64,000 bases of DNA from Streptomyces lydicus (GTDB lineage: Bacteria > Actinomycetota > Actinomycetes > Streptomycetales > Streptomycetaceae): NCBI RefSeq assembly GCF_000717345.1, contig NZ_JNZA01000005.1:124001-188000 (forward strand), read 5' to 3'. Made by a program: the position numbers and the translations under genes. The notes under the pieces were generated by a model. That model did no database searches. It was not told the DNA's origin and was given only the letters and a program-made list of their open reading frames with translations. Positions 10,500 through 19,494 of this stretch are shown here, piece by piece (within the stretch, counting starts at the first letter, position 1; each line of letters opens with the position of its first letter).

Positions 10500-11102
10500 A
10501 TGGAATCTGTCTGCTGGCTCCTCTTCGCCGTTGCAGCCCCCGCCATCGCGGTAGGCATCGCGTATTCCGATCTCGTCGGCACAAAGGCGCAACGCGCCCG
10601 GAGATACGAAGAAATACTGCGCTCCTTTGACGGTCGGCCGGAAGTCAAGGTCCGGGTCAGCGGCACCGGGCTGTCCCCGGAACAGACTGCGTGGCTGGGA
10701 CATCAGCATGGATATGCGGTACAACACTGGGAGACCGACCGGCACACGCCTCGGTATCTCGTGATGCGAAGGACCGCCTTCGCCCCGAAGAACACCGGCC
10801 CCGGGTCAGAGACATGGAACTCCCCACCTGCCCCCGCTTCCATGGGACAGATACGGCAGGAGCTCCGCAAAGCTCCGGACCCCGTCGCCCGCCGCAACCA
10901 GATCTTCGGCCTCCTGGTCTTCGGCATTGTGGCGGGCGCGATGACCGTCAGCAATTACCGTTCCGGGGGCTCCTATATTGCACCAGCCATTGCCGCGCCC
11001 GTTTTCTTTGCCGGTGCCGCAACCCTCAGGTGGTACACCCGGCGAGTCCACCGGGAGAGGGAAAGGCAGTCCCCGCCCAACTCGGGCCAGCAGAAGTGGT
11101 GA
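10500..11102 (+). CDS. Predicted membrane protein of the WXG cassette
   Basis: 200-residue protein starting at ATG 10500 after TGAGGAGGGGATC, an excellent ribosome-binding site. Residues 1-22 form a transmembrane helix or uncleaved anchor. A soluble, basic domain follows (about 25-130, with VKVRVSGTGLSPEQTAWL and RYLVMRRTAF). Two further hydrophobic helices lie at about 138-155 and 162-178, then a basic tail. I do not recognise the family. Location in the cassette suggests a membrane partner or immunity protein, which is inference only. Confidence 0.7.
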   Translation: MESVCWLLFAVAAPAIAVGIAYSDLVGTKAQRARRYEEILRSFDGRPEVKVRVSGTGLSPEQTAWLGHQHGYAVQHWETDRHTPRYLVMRRTAFAPKNTGPGSETWNSPPAPASMGQIRQELRKAPDPVARRNQIFGLLVFGIVAGAMTVSNYRSGGSYIAPAIAAPVFFAGAATLRWYTRRVHRERERQSPPNSGQQKW

Positions 11103-11107
11103 AAGCA

Positions 11108-11803
11108 ATGAGCGCCGTACAGGTCAGCTTCGAGATCTCCCCCATCTTTCAGAGGATCACCTCGGGCCTGGATCCGGAGCGCGCGCGGGCTGAGGTCACA
11201 GCGCGCATCCACGCACAAGGCGCAGCAGTTCCGGACGAACTGATCGACGAGATCACAGCGGAGTACCAGAAGGTCTCCACCATGCTCGCAGACACCGGAG
11301 TCCTCTACTCCGGCTCCTGCTTCGGCCAGTTCGACGGCGATTGGTCCATGGGCTCCCTCACCATCGGAGTCCAGCCTCTGTCCTACCGGGACCCGGAGGT
11401 GGCGATCGCCGGCATGACCAAAATTCTCGCCGCCGAGCACGGTCGGCACGCCGACGTCAACGCCCTCACGCTCCCCTGCGGCCAGGCCACCCTGGTCATC
11501 CGGCAATCACCCGACTTGCGACTGCCCGCCGAGTTCTCAGATTCGGGCGAGGGCCTCCCGATAGACGTCGCCCAACTGCAGGCATTCATTCCTGTTCCAC
11601 CGAGTTCTGTGCCCGGGGCGCAGACACTGGTCACGGTGACGTTCAGTACCCCGAGCACAGATCATTGGGCGGACTACTGCGAATTGCTGGTGCCACTCCT
11701 CAACAGCATTCGCTTCCGGCCTGCCCAGGAAGCCGAATTGGGCGCCCCGGCTCCCGAAGCGGCACCGTCGGGCGGCCGTGGCCCCGCCACGGCTTTCGGC
11801 TGA
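11108..11803 (+). CDS. Hypothetical protein of the WXG cassette
   Basis: 231-residue soluble protein of unknown function. It shows alternating beta and alpha segments: SVQVSFEISP-like start, GSLTIGVQPL, ALTLPCGQATLVIRQ, TLVTVTFSTPSTDHWADYCE, then LLVPLLNSIRFRPA and an Ala/Pro/Gly tail. The ending FSTPS..HW..YCELL..L..SIRF is, from memory, shared by small proteins found near WXG genes in Streptomyces; I cannot name the family. ATG 11108 was chosen; GTG 11099 is also in frame and overlaps the upstream stop, so the pair may be coupled. Confidence 0.65.
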   Translation: MSAVQVSFEISPIFQRITSGLDPERARAEVTARIHAQGAAVPDELIDEITAEYQKVSTMLADTGVLYSGSCFGQFDGDWSMGSLTIGVQPLSYRDPEVAIAGMTKILAAEHGRHADVNALTLPCGQATLVIRQSPDLRLPAEFSDSGEGLPIDVAQLQAFIPVPPSSVPGAQTLVTVTFSTPSTDHWADYCELLVPLLNSIRFRPAQEAELGAPAPEAAPSGGRGPATAFG

Positions 11804-11820
11804 GCCCCGCGGCCGTCGGC

Positions 11821-12018
11821 CTACCCCTCCCGATGACGCGGGCAGGCGCACGGCGGCCAGACCTGCGTCAGCCCGTAGATGTCCGGTCGGTCGCCCGCCA
11901 TGACGTGCACCGGCGCCCGCTCCTCGGTGACGACGCCCTCGCGGGTCGCCGTGTAGACCCGCAGCGTCATCAGCGACTTCCGGGGCGGTGGGCCCGGTGG
12001 CGTGGGGACGAGGCTCAC
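11821..12018 (-). CDS. Small hypothetical protein with C-x-C-P end
   Basis: Up to 65 residues from a GTG at 12018 that overlaps the stop of the upstream small gene (GTGA). A second candidate start, ATG 11970, has GGAAG six bases upstream and gives 49 residues. The conserved-looking part is MTLRVYTATREGVVTEERAP, ending in WPPCACPRHREG. The Cys pair and His near the end could bind metal. Function is unknown. It is probably co-transcribed with the gene at 12015-12290. Confidence 0.55.
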   Translation of the reverse strand: MSLVPTPPGPPPRKSLMTLRVYTATREGVVTEERAPVHVMAGDRPDIYGLTQVWPPCACPRHREG

Positions 12019-12290
12019 CAGACCACCTCGGCGGGCTGCGGCCGGCGCTCGTAGGCGGCGTAGTACGGACGGACCAGGGGCGAGCGGTCGCCGTCCACCC
12101 TCGTCTCGGCGGGCCGGTGACGGCGTACCCGCCCCGGCAGCGGCGGTGGGCTCCACGGCCGTACGAGGACGGTGCGGGCGCTCGCCGGGCGGCGGTGCGC
12201 GCGGGGGCCGACGGCCCGGTGCCGCCCCGAGGCCCGTGGAATCAGCAAAGCCCGCACGCGGGCGAGGCAACGGGCAATAGGCTCCGGCAT
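12015..12290 (-). CDS. Small basic hypothetical protein
   Basis: 91-residue Arg/Pro-rich protein ending in RVDGDRSPLVRPYYAAYERR and a short tail. From memory the DGDRSPLVRPY..AYE core recurs in small Streptomyces proteins near XRE/DUF397 genes. The start is strongly supported: AGAAGGAG lies seven bases before ATG 12290. It is transcribed away from the XRE regulator and overlaps the next small gene by four bases. Function is unknown. Confidence 0.6.
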   Translation of the reverse strand: MPEPIARCLARVRALLIPRASGRHRAVGPRAHRRPASARTVLVRPWSPPPLPGRVRRHRPAETRVDGDRSPLVRPYYAAYERRPQPAEVVW

Positions 12291-12428
12291 GTTGACGCTC
12301 CTTCTGGATCAAGCGTTGGCCATGCCCCGGGACCGTGTGCGCGGTCGCCGGGGCCCGTCGTGTGCCCGCCTCGGCGGATCATCACGTTCCGTGTTCACAT
12401 CGTCGCCATGCGGCATACGCTGCGAAAG

Positions 12429-12446
12429 GGAGTAGCTCCTTACTCC
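12429..12446. promoter_or_regulatory. Candidate XRE operator
   Basis: Inverted repeat GGAGTA-GCTCCT-TACTCC, with 6-bp arms and a 6-base spacer, about 28 bases before the XRE gene. A similar 6-base-spacer palindrome precedes the second XRE gene at 61.27 kb. Confidence 0.4.
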
Positions 12447-12473
12447 TGCAGCCGTAAGGACGGAAGTGAGGCC

Positions 12474-13418
12474 GTGGCCAAAGAAATTGATCCCTCGGCA
12501 TCGATGGCGGCGCTCTTCGCCACGCGACTGCGCAGACTTCGGCTGAACGCGGGGCTCACACAGGCTCAGCTGGGCCAACGCACCCATACGCACCCGACCC
12601 GTATCAACCAGATCGAACGGACCACCGGCGCCAAACCCACGCTCGAACTGGCTCGTGCCCTGGACGAGGCGGTGGGTGCCGAAGAGCTGCTGGTCGAGCT
12701 GTGGCCGTACGTCTACCGGGAGACGTTTCCGGACTGGGCGCGGGAGTTCATGGAGCGTTCGGAGCGGGCAACGGCCATCAGGGAGTACGCGTCGGCCGTC
12801 GTACCCGGCTTGTTGCAGACGGAGGACTACGCACGCGCCCTTCTGAGTCTGGGCCGAACACTCGAATCCGCCGAGCAACTCGAGGAGCGGGTGGCAGCTC
12901 GACTCGGACGACAGGTGAGGCTCACAGAACCTTCCGGACCCGAGCTGTGGGTCGTGGTCGATGAGGCCGTGCTGCTGCGTCCACTCGGCGATCCGTCCGT
13001 GATGCAGGCACAGCTCACCCGGCTTCTGGAAGCAGGGCAGCACCCCCGCGTCACCCTCCAGGTACTGCCATTCAGCAGTGGCGGCCACGAAATCATCGGC
13101 AGATCTCTCACGCTCCTGAACCAGCCGGACGGGACAGAATCGGCCTACGTCGAAGTCGCGGACTTCGGTCAACTCTTCGACGATTCCGACGAGGTGGAGT
13201 CGTTCTCGGTAACTTACGATCGGCTTCGGGCCCTGGCCCTGCCGCCGAACATGTCGCTCGACATGATCCGATCAGCGATGGAGGGCACTCGCCGTGCTGA
13301 ACGCACCCCGTCCCGACCTGAGCGCCGCCGCTTGGCGCAAGTCCAGCTACAGCAATCAGGAGGGCGGCAACTGCGTCGAGGTCGCCGACCACTACCCCGG
13401 CCTCGTCCCCGTCCGTGA
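12474..13418 (+). CDS. XRE-family regulator with DUF5753 domain
   Basis: 314-residue DNA-binding protein. The N-terminal helix-turn-helix is at about 15-70 (TRLRRLRLNAGLTQAQLGQR, TRINQIERTT). A DUF5753-type domain follows (about 95-270, EYASAVVPGLLQTEDYARAL, VTLQVLPFSSGGHEI, YVEVADFGQLFDD). GTG 12474 is preceded by GGACGGAAG. Homologues normally end close to the start of the downstream DUF397 gene. Here the frame runs 125 bases into that gene, adding a low-complexity RPERRR...PRPRPRP tail, which suggests loss of the ancestral stop. The partner is the DUF397 protein. Confidence 0.85.
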   Translation: MAKEIDPSASMAALFATRLRRLRLNAGLTQAQLGQRTHTHPTRINQIERTTGAKPTLELARALDEAVGAEELLVELWPYVYRETFPDWAREFMERSERATAIREYASAVVPGLLQTEDYARALLSLGRTLESAEQLEERVAARLGRQVRLTEPSGPELWVVVDEAVLLRPLGDPSVMQAQLTRLLEAGQHPRVTLQVLPFSSGGHEIIGRSLTLLNQPDGTESAYVEVADFGQLFDDSDEVESFSVTYDRLRALALPPNMSLDMIRSAMEGTRRAERTPSRPERRRLAQVQLQQSGGRQLRRGRRPLPRPRPRP

Positions 13419-13515
13419 CTCCAAGAACCCGCACGGCCCCGCCCTCCTCATCCCCGGCGAAGCCTGGACGGCGTTCATAGCGGGCCTGAAGGACGGATTG
13501 CCCGCAGGTAGGTGA
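13294..13515 (+). CDS. DUF397 protein, partner of XRE regulator
   Basis: 73-residue DUF397 protein with the full family pattern: [37 protein letters not shown] and [17 protein letters not shown] 13294 has GGAGG upstream. It overlaps the 3' end of the XRE gene in another frame. DUF397 proteins are small partners of WhiJ/AbaA-type XRE regulators and are thought to modulate them. Confidence 0.88.
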   Translation: MLNAPRPDLSAAAWRKSSYSNQEGGNCVEVADHYPGLVPVRDSKNPHGPALLIPGEAWTAFIAGLKDGLPAGR

Positions 13516-13567
13516 CATCGGCACGGTGCCCGGGAACAGATCGCCGTTCCCGGGCACTCTCATAGGT

Positions 13568-14980
13568 ATGAGTGACAACGGTGCATCCGGCGAGGCCGGT
13601 GAGTTCAGGATCGAGCACGACTCCATGGGCGAGGTGCGGGTGCCCGCGCACGCCAAGTGGCGGGCGCAGACGCAGCGGGCGGTGGAGAACTTCCCGATCT
13701 CCGGGCAGCGGCTGGAGCGGGCGCACATCGAGGCGCTGGCGCGCATCAAGGGTGCGGCGGCGCTGGTGAACGCCGAGCTCGGGGTGCTGGCCAAGGACGT
13801 CGCGGAGGCGATCCGGGAAGCGGCCGCCGAGGTGGCGGACGGGCGCTGGGACGAGCACTTCCCGGTCGACGTGTTCCAGACGGGGTCGGGGACGTCGTCG
13901 AACATGAACACCAACGAGGTCATCGCGACGCTGGCGAGCGAGCGGCTGGGGCGGGACGTCCACCCCAACGACCACGTCAACGCCAGCCAGTCGTCCAATG
14001 ACGTCTTTCCGTCCTCGATTCACATCGCGGCGACGTCGGCGGTCCTCAACGATCTGATTCCGGCGCTGGAGCACCTGGCGGAGGCCCTGGAGCGCAAGGC
14101 GGAGGAGTTCGCGACCGTCGTGAAGGCGGGGCGGACGCATCTGATGGACGCGACGCCGGTGACGCTGGGGCAGGAGTTCGGCGGGTACGCCGCGCAGGTG
14201 CGGTACGGCGTCGAGCGGCTGCGCGCGTCGCTGCCGCGGCTGGCGGAACTCCCGCTGGGCGGTACGGCGGTGGGCACCGGCATCAACACGCCGCCCGGGT
14301 TCTCGGCCGCGGTGATCGCCGAGGTGGCGCGGGTGACCGGGCTGCCGCTGACGGAGGCGCGCAACCACTTCGAGGCGCAGGGCGCCCGGGACGGGATCGT
14401 CGAGACCAGCGGGCAGCTGCGGACCATCGCGGTCGGGCTGACGAAGATCGCCAATGATCTGCGGTGGATGGCGTCGGGGCCGCGGACCGGCCTCGCGGAG
14501 ATCAACCTGCCGGACCTCCAGCCGGGCTCGTCGATCATGCCGGGGAAGGTCAACCCGGTCATTCCGGAGGCGGTGCTGATGGTCGCGGCGCAGGTCACCG
14601 GCAACGACGCGACGGTGGCGGCGGCCGGCGCGGCCGGCAACTTCGAGCTGAATGTGATGCTGCCGGTGATCGGGAAGAACGTGCTGGAGTCCGTGCGGCT
14701 GCTGGCCAACGTCTCCCGCCTGCTGGCGGACCGTACGGTCGACGGGATCACGGCGAACGCCGAACGGGCGCGGGAGTACGCGGAGTCGTCGCCGTCGGTC
14801 GTGACGCCGCTCAACAAGTACCTCGGCTACGAGGAGGCCGCGAAGGTCGCCAAGAAGGCGCTCGCGGAGCGGAAGACGATCCGTCAGGTGGTCGTGGAGA
14901 GCGGGTACGTCGAGCGCGGGCTGCTGACCGAGGAGCAGTTGGACGAGGCGCTGGACGTGCTGCGGATGACGCATCCGTGA
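13568..14980 (+). CDS. fumC: Class II fumarate hydratase
   Basis: Fe-independent fumarase of the aspartase/fumarase superfamily, 470 residues. Visible signatures are [16 protein letters not shown] (about 105-120), [32 protein letters not shown], and the family signature [11 protein letters not shown] (about 320-330). ATG 13568 is preceded by CATAGGT and begins the conserved [12 protein letters not shown] region. Together with the class I enzyme about 5 kb upstream it gives two unrelated fumarases. Confidence 0.95.
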   Translation: MSDNGASGEAGEFRIEHDSMGEVRVPAHAKWRAQTQRAVENFPISGQRLERAHIEALARIKGAAALVNAELGVLAKDVAEAIREAAAEVADGRWDEHFPVDVFQTGSGTSSNMNTNEVIATLASERLGRDVHPNDHVNASQSSNDVFPSSIHIAATSAVLNDLIPALEHLAEALERKAEEFATVVKAGRTHLMDATPVTLGQEFGGYAAQVRYGVERLRASLPRLAELPLGGTAVGTGINTPPGFSAAVIAEVARVTGLPLTEARNHFEAQGARDGIVETSGQLRTIAVGLTKIANDLRWMASGPRTGLAEINLPDLQPGSSIMPGKVNPVIPEAVLMVAAQVTGNDATVAAAGAAGNFELNVMLPVIGKNVLESVRLLANVSRLLADRTVDGITANAERAREYAESSPSVVTPLNKYLGYEEAAKVAKKALAERKTIRQVVVESGYVERGLLTEEQLDEALDVLRMTHP

Positions 14981-15092
14981 CGGTCGCCGGACACCGGGTC
15001 GTAACGGCGCACGGGCGCGCGTTCCCGCGCTCGTAACGGCGGGTGCGGCTCATGTCACGGCGAGCTTCATGCGACGCCTCTAAGATCTGCGC

Positions 15093-15860
15093 ATGACAGC
15101 GGACATGGTGGACACGACGGAAGGCGGAACGGCCGGCGGACGCGGAACGGCCGGGGGACGCAGTACGCCGGGGGCGAGGCGGCCGGCAGACGACACGGCC
15201 GGGCGGCCGGCGGGCCGCTGGGCTCCGGGGGACCACATCCTGTGGCGCTATCGCGACAACGCCGATCGCCGGCAGTTCCACATCGCCCGGCCGATGACCG
15301 TCGTCCAGGACACCCCGGAGCTGCTCGCGGTGTGGATGGCGCCCGGGACGCCGTGCATCAAGCCGGTGCTCGACGACGGGACGCCCGTTTACCGCGAGCC
15401 GCTGGCCACCCGCTACACCCGCCCGCGGCGCACCGTCCGCGACCAGTGGTTCGGCACGGGGGTGCTGAAGCTGGCCCGGCCCGGCGACCCGTGGTCGGTG
15501 TGGCTGTTCTGGGAGGACGACTGGCAGTTCAAGAACTGGTACGTCAACCTGGAGGAGCCGCGCCGCCGTTGGAGGGGCGGGATCGACTCCGAGGACCACT
15601 TTCTCGACCTCTGCGTCTACCCGGACCGGCACTGGGAGTGGCGGGACGAGGACGAGTTCGCCCAGGCGCAGCGGGACGGGCTGCTGAATTCCGCCCAGGC
15701 CGCCGAGGTCAGGTCCGCCGGCCGGGCCGCGATCGCACAGATCTCGGCCTGGCGCGGGCCGTTCGCGGACGGCTGGGAGGACTGGCGGCCCGATCCGGCC
15801 TGGGAGGTCCCGGGGCTGCCGGAGGACTGGGACCGCGCGCCGGATCATTTGCGGTCGTGA
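15093..15860 (+). CDS. DUF402 protein
   Basis: 255 residues. A low-complexity N-terminal 40 residues (Gly/Arg/Thr-rich) precedes a DUF402 domain (about 50-200) with HILWRYRDNADRRQF, WVWMAPGTPC-like strand, DWQFKNWYVNLEEPRRR and DLCVYPDRHWEWRDEDEF. DUF402 is related to FomD-type and nucleoside di/triphosphate phosphatases that use acidic metal ligands, and the acidic clusters here are compatible. The gene stands alone between fumC and a methyltransferase. Substrate is unknown. Confidence 0.75.
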   Translation: MTADMVDTTEGGTAGGRGTAGGRSTPGARRPADDTAGRPAGRWAPGDHILWRYRDNADRRQFHIARPMTVVQDTPELLAVWMAPGTPCIKPVLDDGTPVYREPLATRYTRPRRTVRDQWFGTGVLKLARPGDPWSVWLFWEDDWQFKNWYVNLEEPRRRWRGGIDSEDHFLDLCVYPDRHWEWRDEDEFAQAQRDGLLNSAQAAEVRSAGRAAIAQISAWRGPFADGWEDWRPDPAWEVPGLPEDWDRAPDHLRS

Positions 15861-15973
15861 GGGAGTGAACGTGAATGACGTGTGCGAAGTGTGAGTGAAG
15901 GGGGCGAACCTTGGAAAGGTGCGCCTGTGGGCTGCACTGTTTCCCGCCGGGCGAGGAGCCGGGCCGAGCCCCC

Positions 15974-16004
15974 TTGCTGCGCCCCGGGTCTTCAAACGTA
16001 GGAT
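15974..16004 (+). promoter_or_regulatory. Candidate promoter of the methyltransferase
   Basis: TTGCTG (15974-15979) and TAGGAT (15999-16004) with 19-base spacing, 79 bases upstream of the methyltransferase start. TAGGAT is a good Streptomyces -10; the spacing is slightly long. Confidence 0.35.
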
Positions 16005-16082
16005 CGTCCTCCGCAAGACTGCACAGGCGCAACTCCAGAACTGGAAAACGAACTTGACCGCGGTCGCAGGAGGGGCGAGGTC

Positions 16083-16766
16083 GTGAGTGCGACTAGCTAC
16101 GACGGATACGAGGGTCTGAACCGGTTAGCGCTGGACCGGGCCGGGCAGGCCGAGGCGTTCGACGCGATCGGCGACCGGTACGACGAAGCCTTTCCGCACA
16201 AGGAGGGCCAGCTGGCCTCCGGCGCCTGGCTCGCGGACGCCCTGCCCGCCGGCTCGCGCGTCCTGGACGTCGGCTGCGGGACGGGGCTGCCGACGGCGCG
16301 TCAGCTGTCGGACGCCGGCCACCGCGTGGTGGGCATCGATCTCTCCCCCTCCATGGTCAAACTGGCCCGGGACCACGTCCCGGGCGCGGAGTTCCACCGC
16401 CTGGACATCGCCGATCTGCGCGGCGGCCGGCTCGGCGGCGCCGGCGCCTTCGACGGAATCGCCGCTTATTTCTCCCTGCTGATGCTGCCCCGTGCGGAAA
16501 TCCCTTACGCACTGGCCCTGCTGCATGATCTGCTACGTCCCGAGGGGCTGCTGGCCCTGTCGATGGTCGAGGCGGATGTGGACGACTTCACGATTCCGTT
16601 CCTGGGCAACTCGATCCGGGTATCGGGTTACCTGCGGGACGACCTGCGCCGGGTCGTGCGCGACGCGGGTTTCGACGTCGTCGGGGAGGACGCGTACGCA
16701 TACGCCCCGTCGAGTACGGACGTACCACCCGAAATCCAGCTCTTTCTGCACCTGCGACGCGCCTGA
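16083..16766 (+). CDS. SAM-dependent class I methyltransferase (contains TTA codon)
   Basis: 227-residue methyltransferase with SAM-binding motif I VLDVGCGTGLPTARQL (about 60-75), the acidic VVGIDLSPSMVKLARD strand, and FDGIAAYFSLLMLPR. GTG 16083 is preceded by AGGAGGGG. Codon 15 (16125-16127) is TTA, so expression is predicted to depend on the bldA tRNA. The acceptor substrate is unknown. Followed after 89 bases by the PP2C gene. Confidence 0.85.
   Translation: MSATSYDGYEGLNRLALDRAGQAEAFDAIGDRYDEAFPHKEGQLASGAWLADALPAGSRVLDVGCGTGLPTARQLSDAGHRVVGIDLSPSMVKLARDHVPGAEFHRLDIADLRGGRLGGAGAFDGIAAYFSLLMLPRAEIPYALALLHDLLRPEGLLALSMVEADVDDFTIPFLGNSIRVSGYLRDDLRRVVRDAGFDVVGEDAYAYAPSSTDVPPEIQLFLHLRRA
16125..16127 (+). 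promoter_or_regulatory. In-frame TTA leucine codon (bldA dependence)
   Basis: Codon 15 of the methyltransferase. An early TTA codon is the position where bldA control is usually most effective. Confidence 0.8.
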
Positions 16767-16855
16767 GACGCAGCGCGTCGGGCGCGTCCCGTACAGGTAC
16801 GCACCCGGAACGCGGCGCGTCGGGCGCACAGCCCCGGACGGATGGAATCCCACGC

Positions 16856-19312
16856 GTGACGGAGCATCCCACCTCCCACGAATCGCGGCGGTCGGCCTCG
16901 ACCGCCGCGCCCTCGGCGTCCCCTGCGCGGGGGCCGGGCGGGACGGCGCCGCTCGGCGCGGTCCCCGACCCGCGCAGCGCCCTCCAGCAGCCCGCCGCGG
17001 CCGGGTTCAGCCCGGTGCCAGGCAGCGGCTTCGCGGTGCGCGGCGGGGACGACCTCGGCCTGTCCGGTGTCGCCGTGACGGCCTCGGCGGGGCCGCCGGC
17101 CGGCCGGGCCGGGCACGCCGACGACGAGCCGGCCGCGGACCACGGGGCGGCGCGGGACGACGCCGCCATACCGTACGGGGAGGCGTACGGGGACCCTTAC
17201 GGCGGTGACTCATACGGGGAGGTGGCCATGCCGGCGAGCGGGCGGCCCAGCGGCGCGCCGGACGCAGGGCGCGAGACGGCCCGGGCCGGGCGGCGGGGCG
17301 CGCAGGGCGCGGTGGGCCGCGCCGAGGCCCCCGAGCCGGGCGACGAGCCGCACCGCGGGCAGCGTCCGCGGCACGGCGGCGGTGGCGCCGGGCGGCCGTG
17401 GGAGGAGGGCGACGAGCGGGCGCGCAACGAGGGCATCGGGCGGCCGCGGGAGGGCGGCGGCCCGGGCGGCGGGGACCGGGTGCCGGCGCCGGCCGGCGCC
17501 GCGGACAGCCTGCCGTCCGCTCCGCTGCCGCCGGTTCCCCCGGCGCGCTCGGCGCATCCCGGTGAGAGCGGCGAGGTGGCGGCGGCCCGGCAGGCCGGCG
17601 GTGACCGGCTGCGGTTCATCGGCGCGGCGACCCGACGGATCGCCCGCGGCATAGACCTGGACGAGATCGTGCTCGGGCTGTGCCGGGCGACCGTGCCGAC
17701 GTTCGCCGACGCCATCCTCGTCTACCTGCGCGATCCGCTGCCGGTGGGCGACGAGCGGCCGACCGGTCCGGTCGTGCTGCGGCTGCGGCGGACCGACCGG
17801 ATCCCGGAGGAGCCGGACACCAACGGCGCGCGGCTTCCCGTGCTGCCCGCGCAGCCGGACCTCGGTCCGGCGATGGGCGGCAGCGCGGCGGAGCTGGCCG
17901 AGGTGCGTCCGGGCGGGCCGCTGGCCGAGGTGCTGCGGGGTGTGCGGCCGCTGTTCGGCGAGGCGCAGGCGGCGCGTACGGCGCTGCCCGAGCTGCTGGG
18001 ACCCGATCCGCGGCTGCCCAGCGGCCACCGGGTGATCCTGGCGCCGCTGCGCGGGCGCCGGCGGGTCATCGGGGCGGCGGTCTTCCTGCGCCGCCCGGAC
18101 CGGCCGGCGTTCGAACCGGACGACCTGCTGGTGGCGGCGCAGCTGGCCACGCACACCGCGCTGGGCGTGGACAAGGCGGTGCTCTACGGGCGCGAGGCGT
18201 ACATCGCCGACGCGCTGCAGCGCACGATGCTGCCGGACTCGCTGCCGCAGCCGACCGGGGTGCGGCTGGCCAGCCGCTATCTGCCGGCCGCGGAGACGGC
18301 GCGGGTGGGCGGCGACTGGTACGACGCGATCCCGCTGCCGGGCAGCCGGGTGGCGCTGGTCGTGGGCGACGTCATGGGGCACTCGATGACCTCGGCCGCG
18401 ATCATGGGGCAGTTGCGCACCACCGCGCAGACCCTGGCGGGTCTGGACCTGCCGCCGCAGGAGGTGCTGCACCACCTCGACGAGCAGGCCCAGCGGCTGG
18501 GTTCGGACCGCATGGCGACCTGCATGTACGCGGTCTACGACCCGGTCGCGCACCGGATCACCATCGCCAACGCGGGTCATCCGCCGCCGGTGATGCTGCA
18601 CCGCGGCGGCCGCGCCGAGGTGCTGCGGGTACCGTCGGGCGCGCCGATCGGCGTCGGCGGGGTGGACTTCGAGGCGGTGGAGCTGGACGCCCCGGCGGGC
18701 GCCACGCTCGTGCTGTACACCGACGGGCTGGTCGAGTCGCGGATCCGGGACGTGTGGACCGGTATCGAGCAGCTGCGGGAGCGGCTGGCGGAGACGGCCC
18801 GGCTGACCGGTCCCAACCCGCCGCCGCTGGAGCCGCTGTGCGACGAGGTGCTGGACATGCTCGGGCCCGGCGACCGCGATGACGACATCGCGCTGCTGGC
18901 GGCCCGGTTCGACGGGATCGCGCCGAGCGACGTCGCGTACTGGTACCTCGATCCGAAGGCGCAGACGGCCGGCCAGGCGCGCCGGCTGGCCCGGCGGGCG
19001 CTGGCGCGCTGGGGCCTGGACGAGCTGACCGACCAGCTGGAACTGCTGGTGAGCGAGGTGGTGACGAACGCGGTGCGGTACGCGGAGCGGCCGATCACGC
19101 TGCGGCTGCTGCGGACGGACGTGCTGCGCTGCGAGGTCGGGGACGACGTTCCGCAGCTGCCGCGGCTGCGCCAGGCCCGGCCGTCCGACGAGGGCGGACG
19201 CGGGCTGTACCTCGTCAACCGGATGGCCCGGCGCTGGGGCGCGACCCGTCTGAGCATGGGAAAGGTCGTCTGGTTCGAGCTGTCGATGCCGCCGGGGGCG
19301 CCGCGCCCCTGA
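16856..19312 (+). CDS. GAF-PP2C (SpoIIE-type) phosphatase with C-terminal HATPase
   Basis: 818-residue signalling protein. Residues 1-240 are disordered and Pro/Gly/Ala-rich. A GAF-like sensor domain lies at about 250-445. The PP2C/SpoIIE phosphatase domain (about 450-685) has [47 protein letters not shown] and [10 protein letters not shown]. The RsbW-like ATPase domain (about 695-815) has an intact N-box [13 protein letters not shown] and [13 protein letters not shown]. Such fusions probably act on anti-anti-sigma proteins, with both phosphatase and kinase modules in one chain. Start GTG 16856. The physiological partner is not in this window. Confidence 0.9.
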   Translation: MTEHPTSHESRRSASTAAPSASPARGPGGTAPLGAVPDPRSALQQPAAAGFSPVPGSGFAVRGGDDLGLSGVAVTASAGPPAGRAGHADDEPAADHGAARDDAAIPYGEAYGDPYGGDSYGEVAMPASGRPSGAPDAGRETARAGRRGAQGAVGRAEAPEPGDEPHRGQRPRHGGGGAGRPWEEGDERARNEGIGRPREGGGPGGGDRVPAPAGAADSLPSAPLPPVPPARSAHPGESGEVAAARQAGGDRLRFIGAATRRIARGIDLDEIVLGLCRATVPTFADAILVYLRDPLPVGDERPTGPVVLRLRRTDRIPEEPDTNGARLPVLPAQPDLGPAMGGSAAELAEVRPGGPLAEVLRGVRPLFGEAQAARTALPELLGPDPRLPSGHRVILAPLRGRRRVIGAAVFLRRPDRPAFEPDDLLVAAQLATHTALGVDKAVLYGREAYIADALQRTMLPDSLPQPTGVRLASRYLPAAETARVGGDWYDAIPLPGSRVALVVGDVMGHSMTSAAIMGQLRTTAQTLAGLDLPPQEVLHHLDEQAQRLGSDRMATCMYAVYDPVAHRITIANAGHPPPVMLHRGGRAEVLRVPSGAPIGVGGVDFEAVELDAPAGATLVLYTDGLVESRIRDVWTGIEQLRERLAETARLTGPNPPPLEPLCDEVLDMLGPGDRDDDIALLAARFDGIAPSDVAYWYLDPKAQTAGQARRLARRALARWGLDELTDQLELLVSEVVTNAVRYAERPITLRLLRTDVLRCEVGDDVPQLPRLRQARPSDEGGRGLYLVNRMARRWGATRLSMGKVVWFELSMPPGAPRP

Positions 19313-19347
19313 CGGCCGCGGGACGCCGGCCCGGCACGTCCCACATA

Positions 19348-19379
19348 TTGGACCCCGTCCGAGATCGGACGGGGTCCAA
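19348..19379 (+). terminator. Terminator after the PP2C gene
   Basis: Perfect 15-bp inverted repeat TTGGACCCCGTCCGA / TCGGACGGGGTCCAA around a GA loop centre, then CTCTTG. It lies 35 bases after the PP2C stop. Confidence 0.75.
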
Positions 19380-19434
19380 CTCTTGCCGACATGCCGTCGG
19401 AGGCGTTGACTGCTGTGGTGGGCATAAGGGACGT

Positions 19435-19452
19435 ACTCCCCCGTACGGGAGT
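19435..19452. promoter_or_regulatory. Candidate operator upstream of catalase
   Basis: Inverted repeat ACTCCC-CCGTAC-GGGAGT, 43 bases before katA. Position suits a regulator site. No catalase regulator gene is adjacent. Confidence 0.35.
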
Positions 19453-19494
19453 GCCCGTTCAAGCCCCAGCCGTCGAACCGGGAGGCATTCCTCC

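Noticed and set aside
9058..13515. Prophage or integrative element
   Set aside because: No integrase, transposase, attachment-site duplication or tRNA gene was found; only gene content and codon use point to transfer.
15895..16086. 63-residue frame ending in a GTGA overlap with the methyltransferase start
   Set aside because: It covers the candidate promoter and the methyltransferase ribosome-binding site, has no own binding site, and shows no family pattern.
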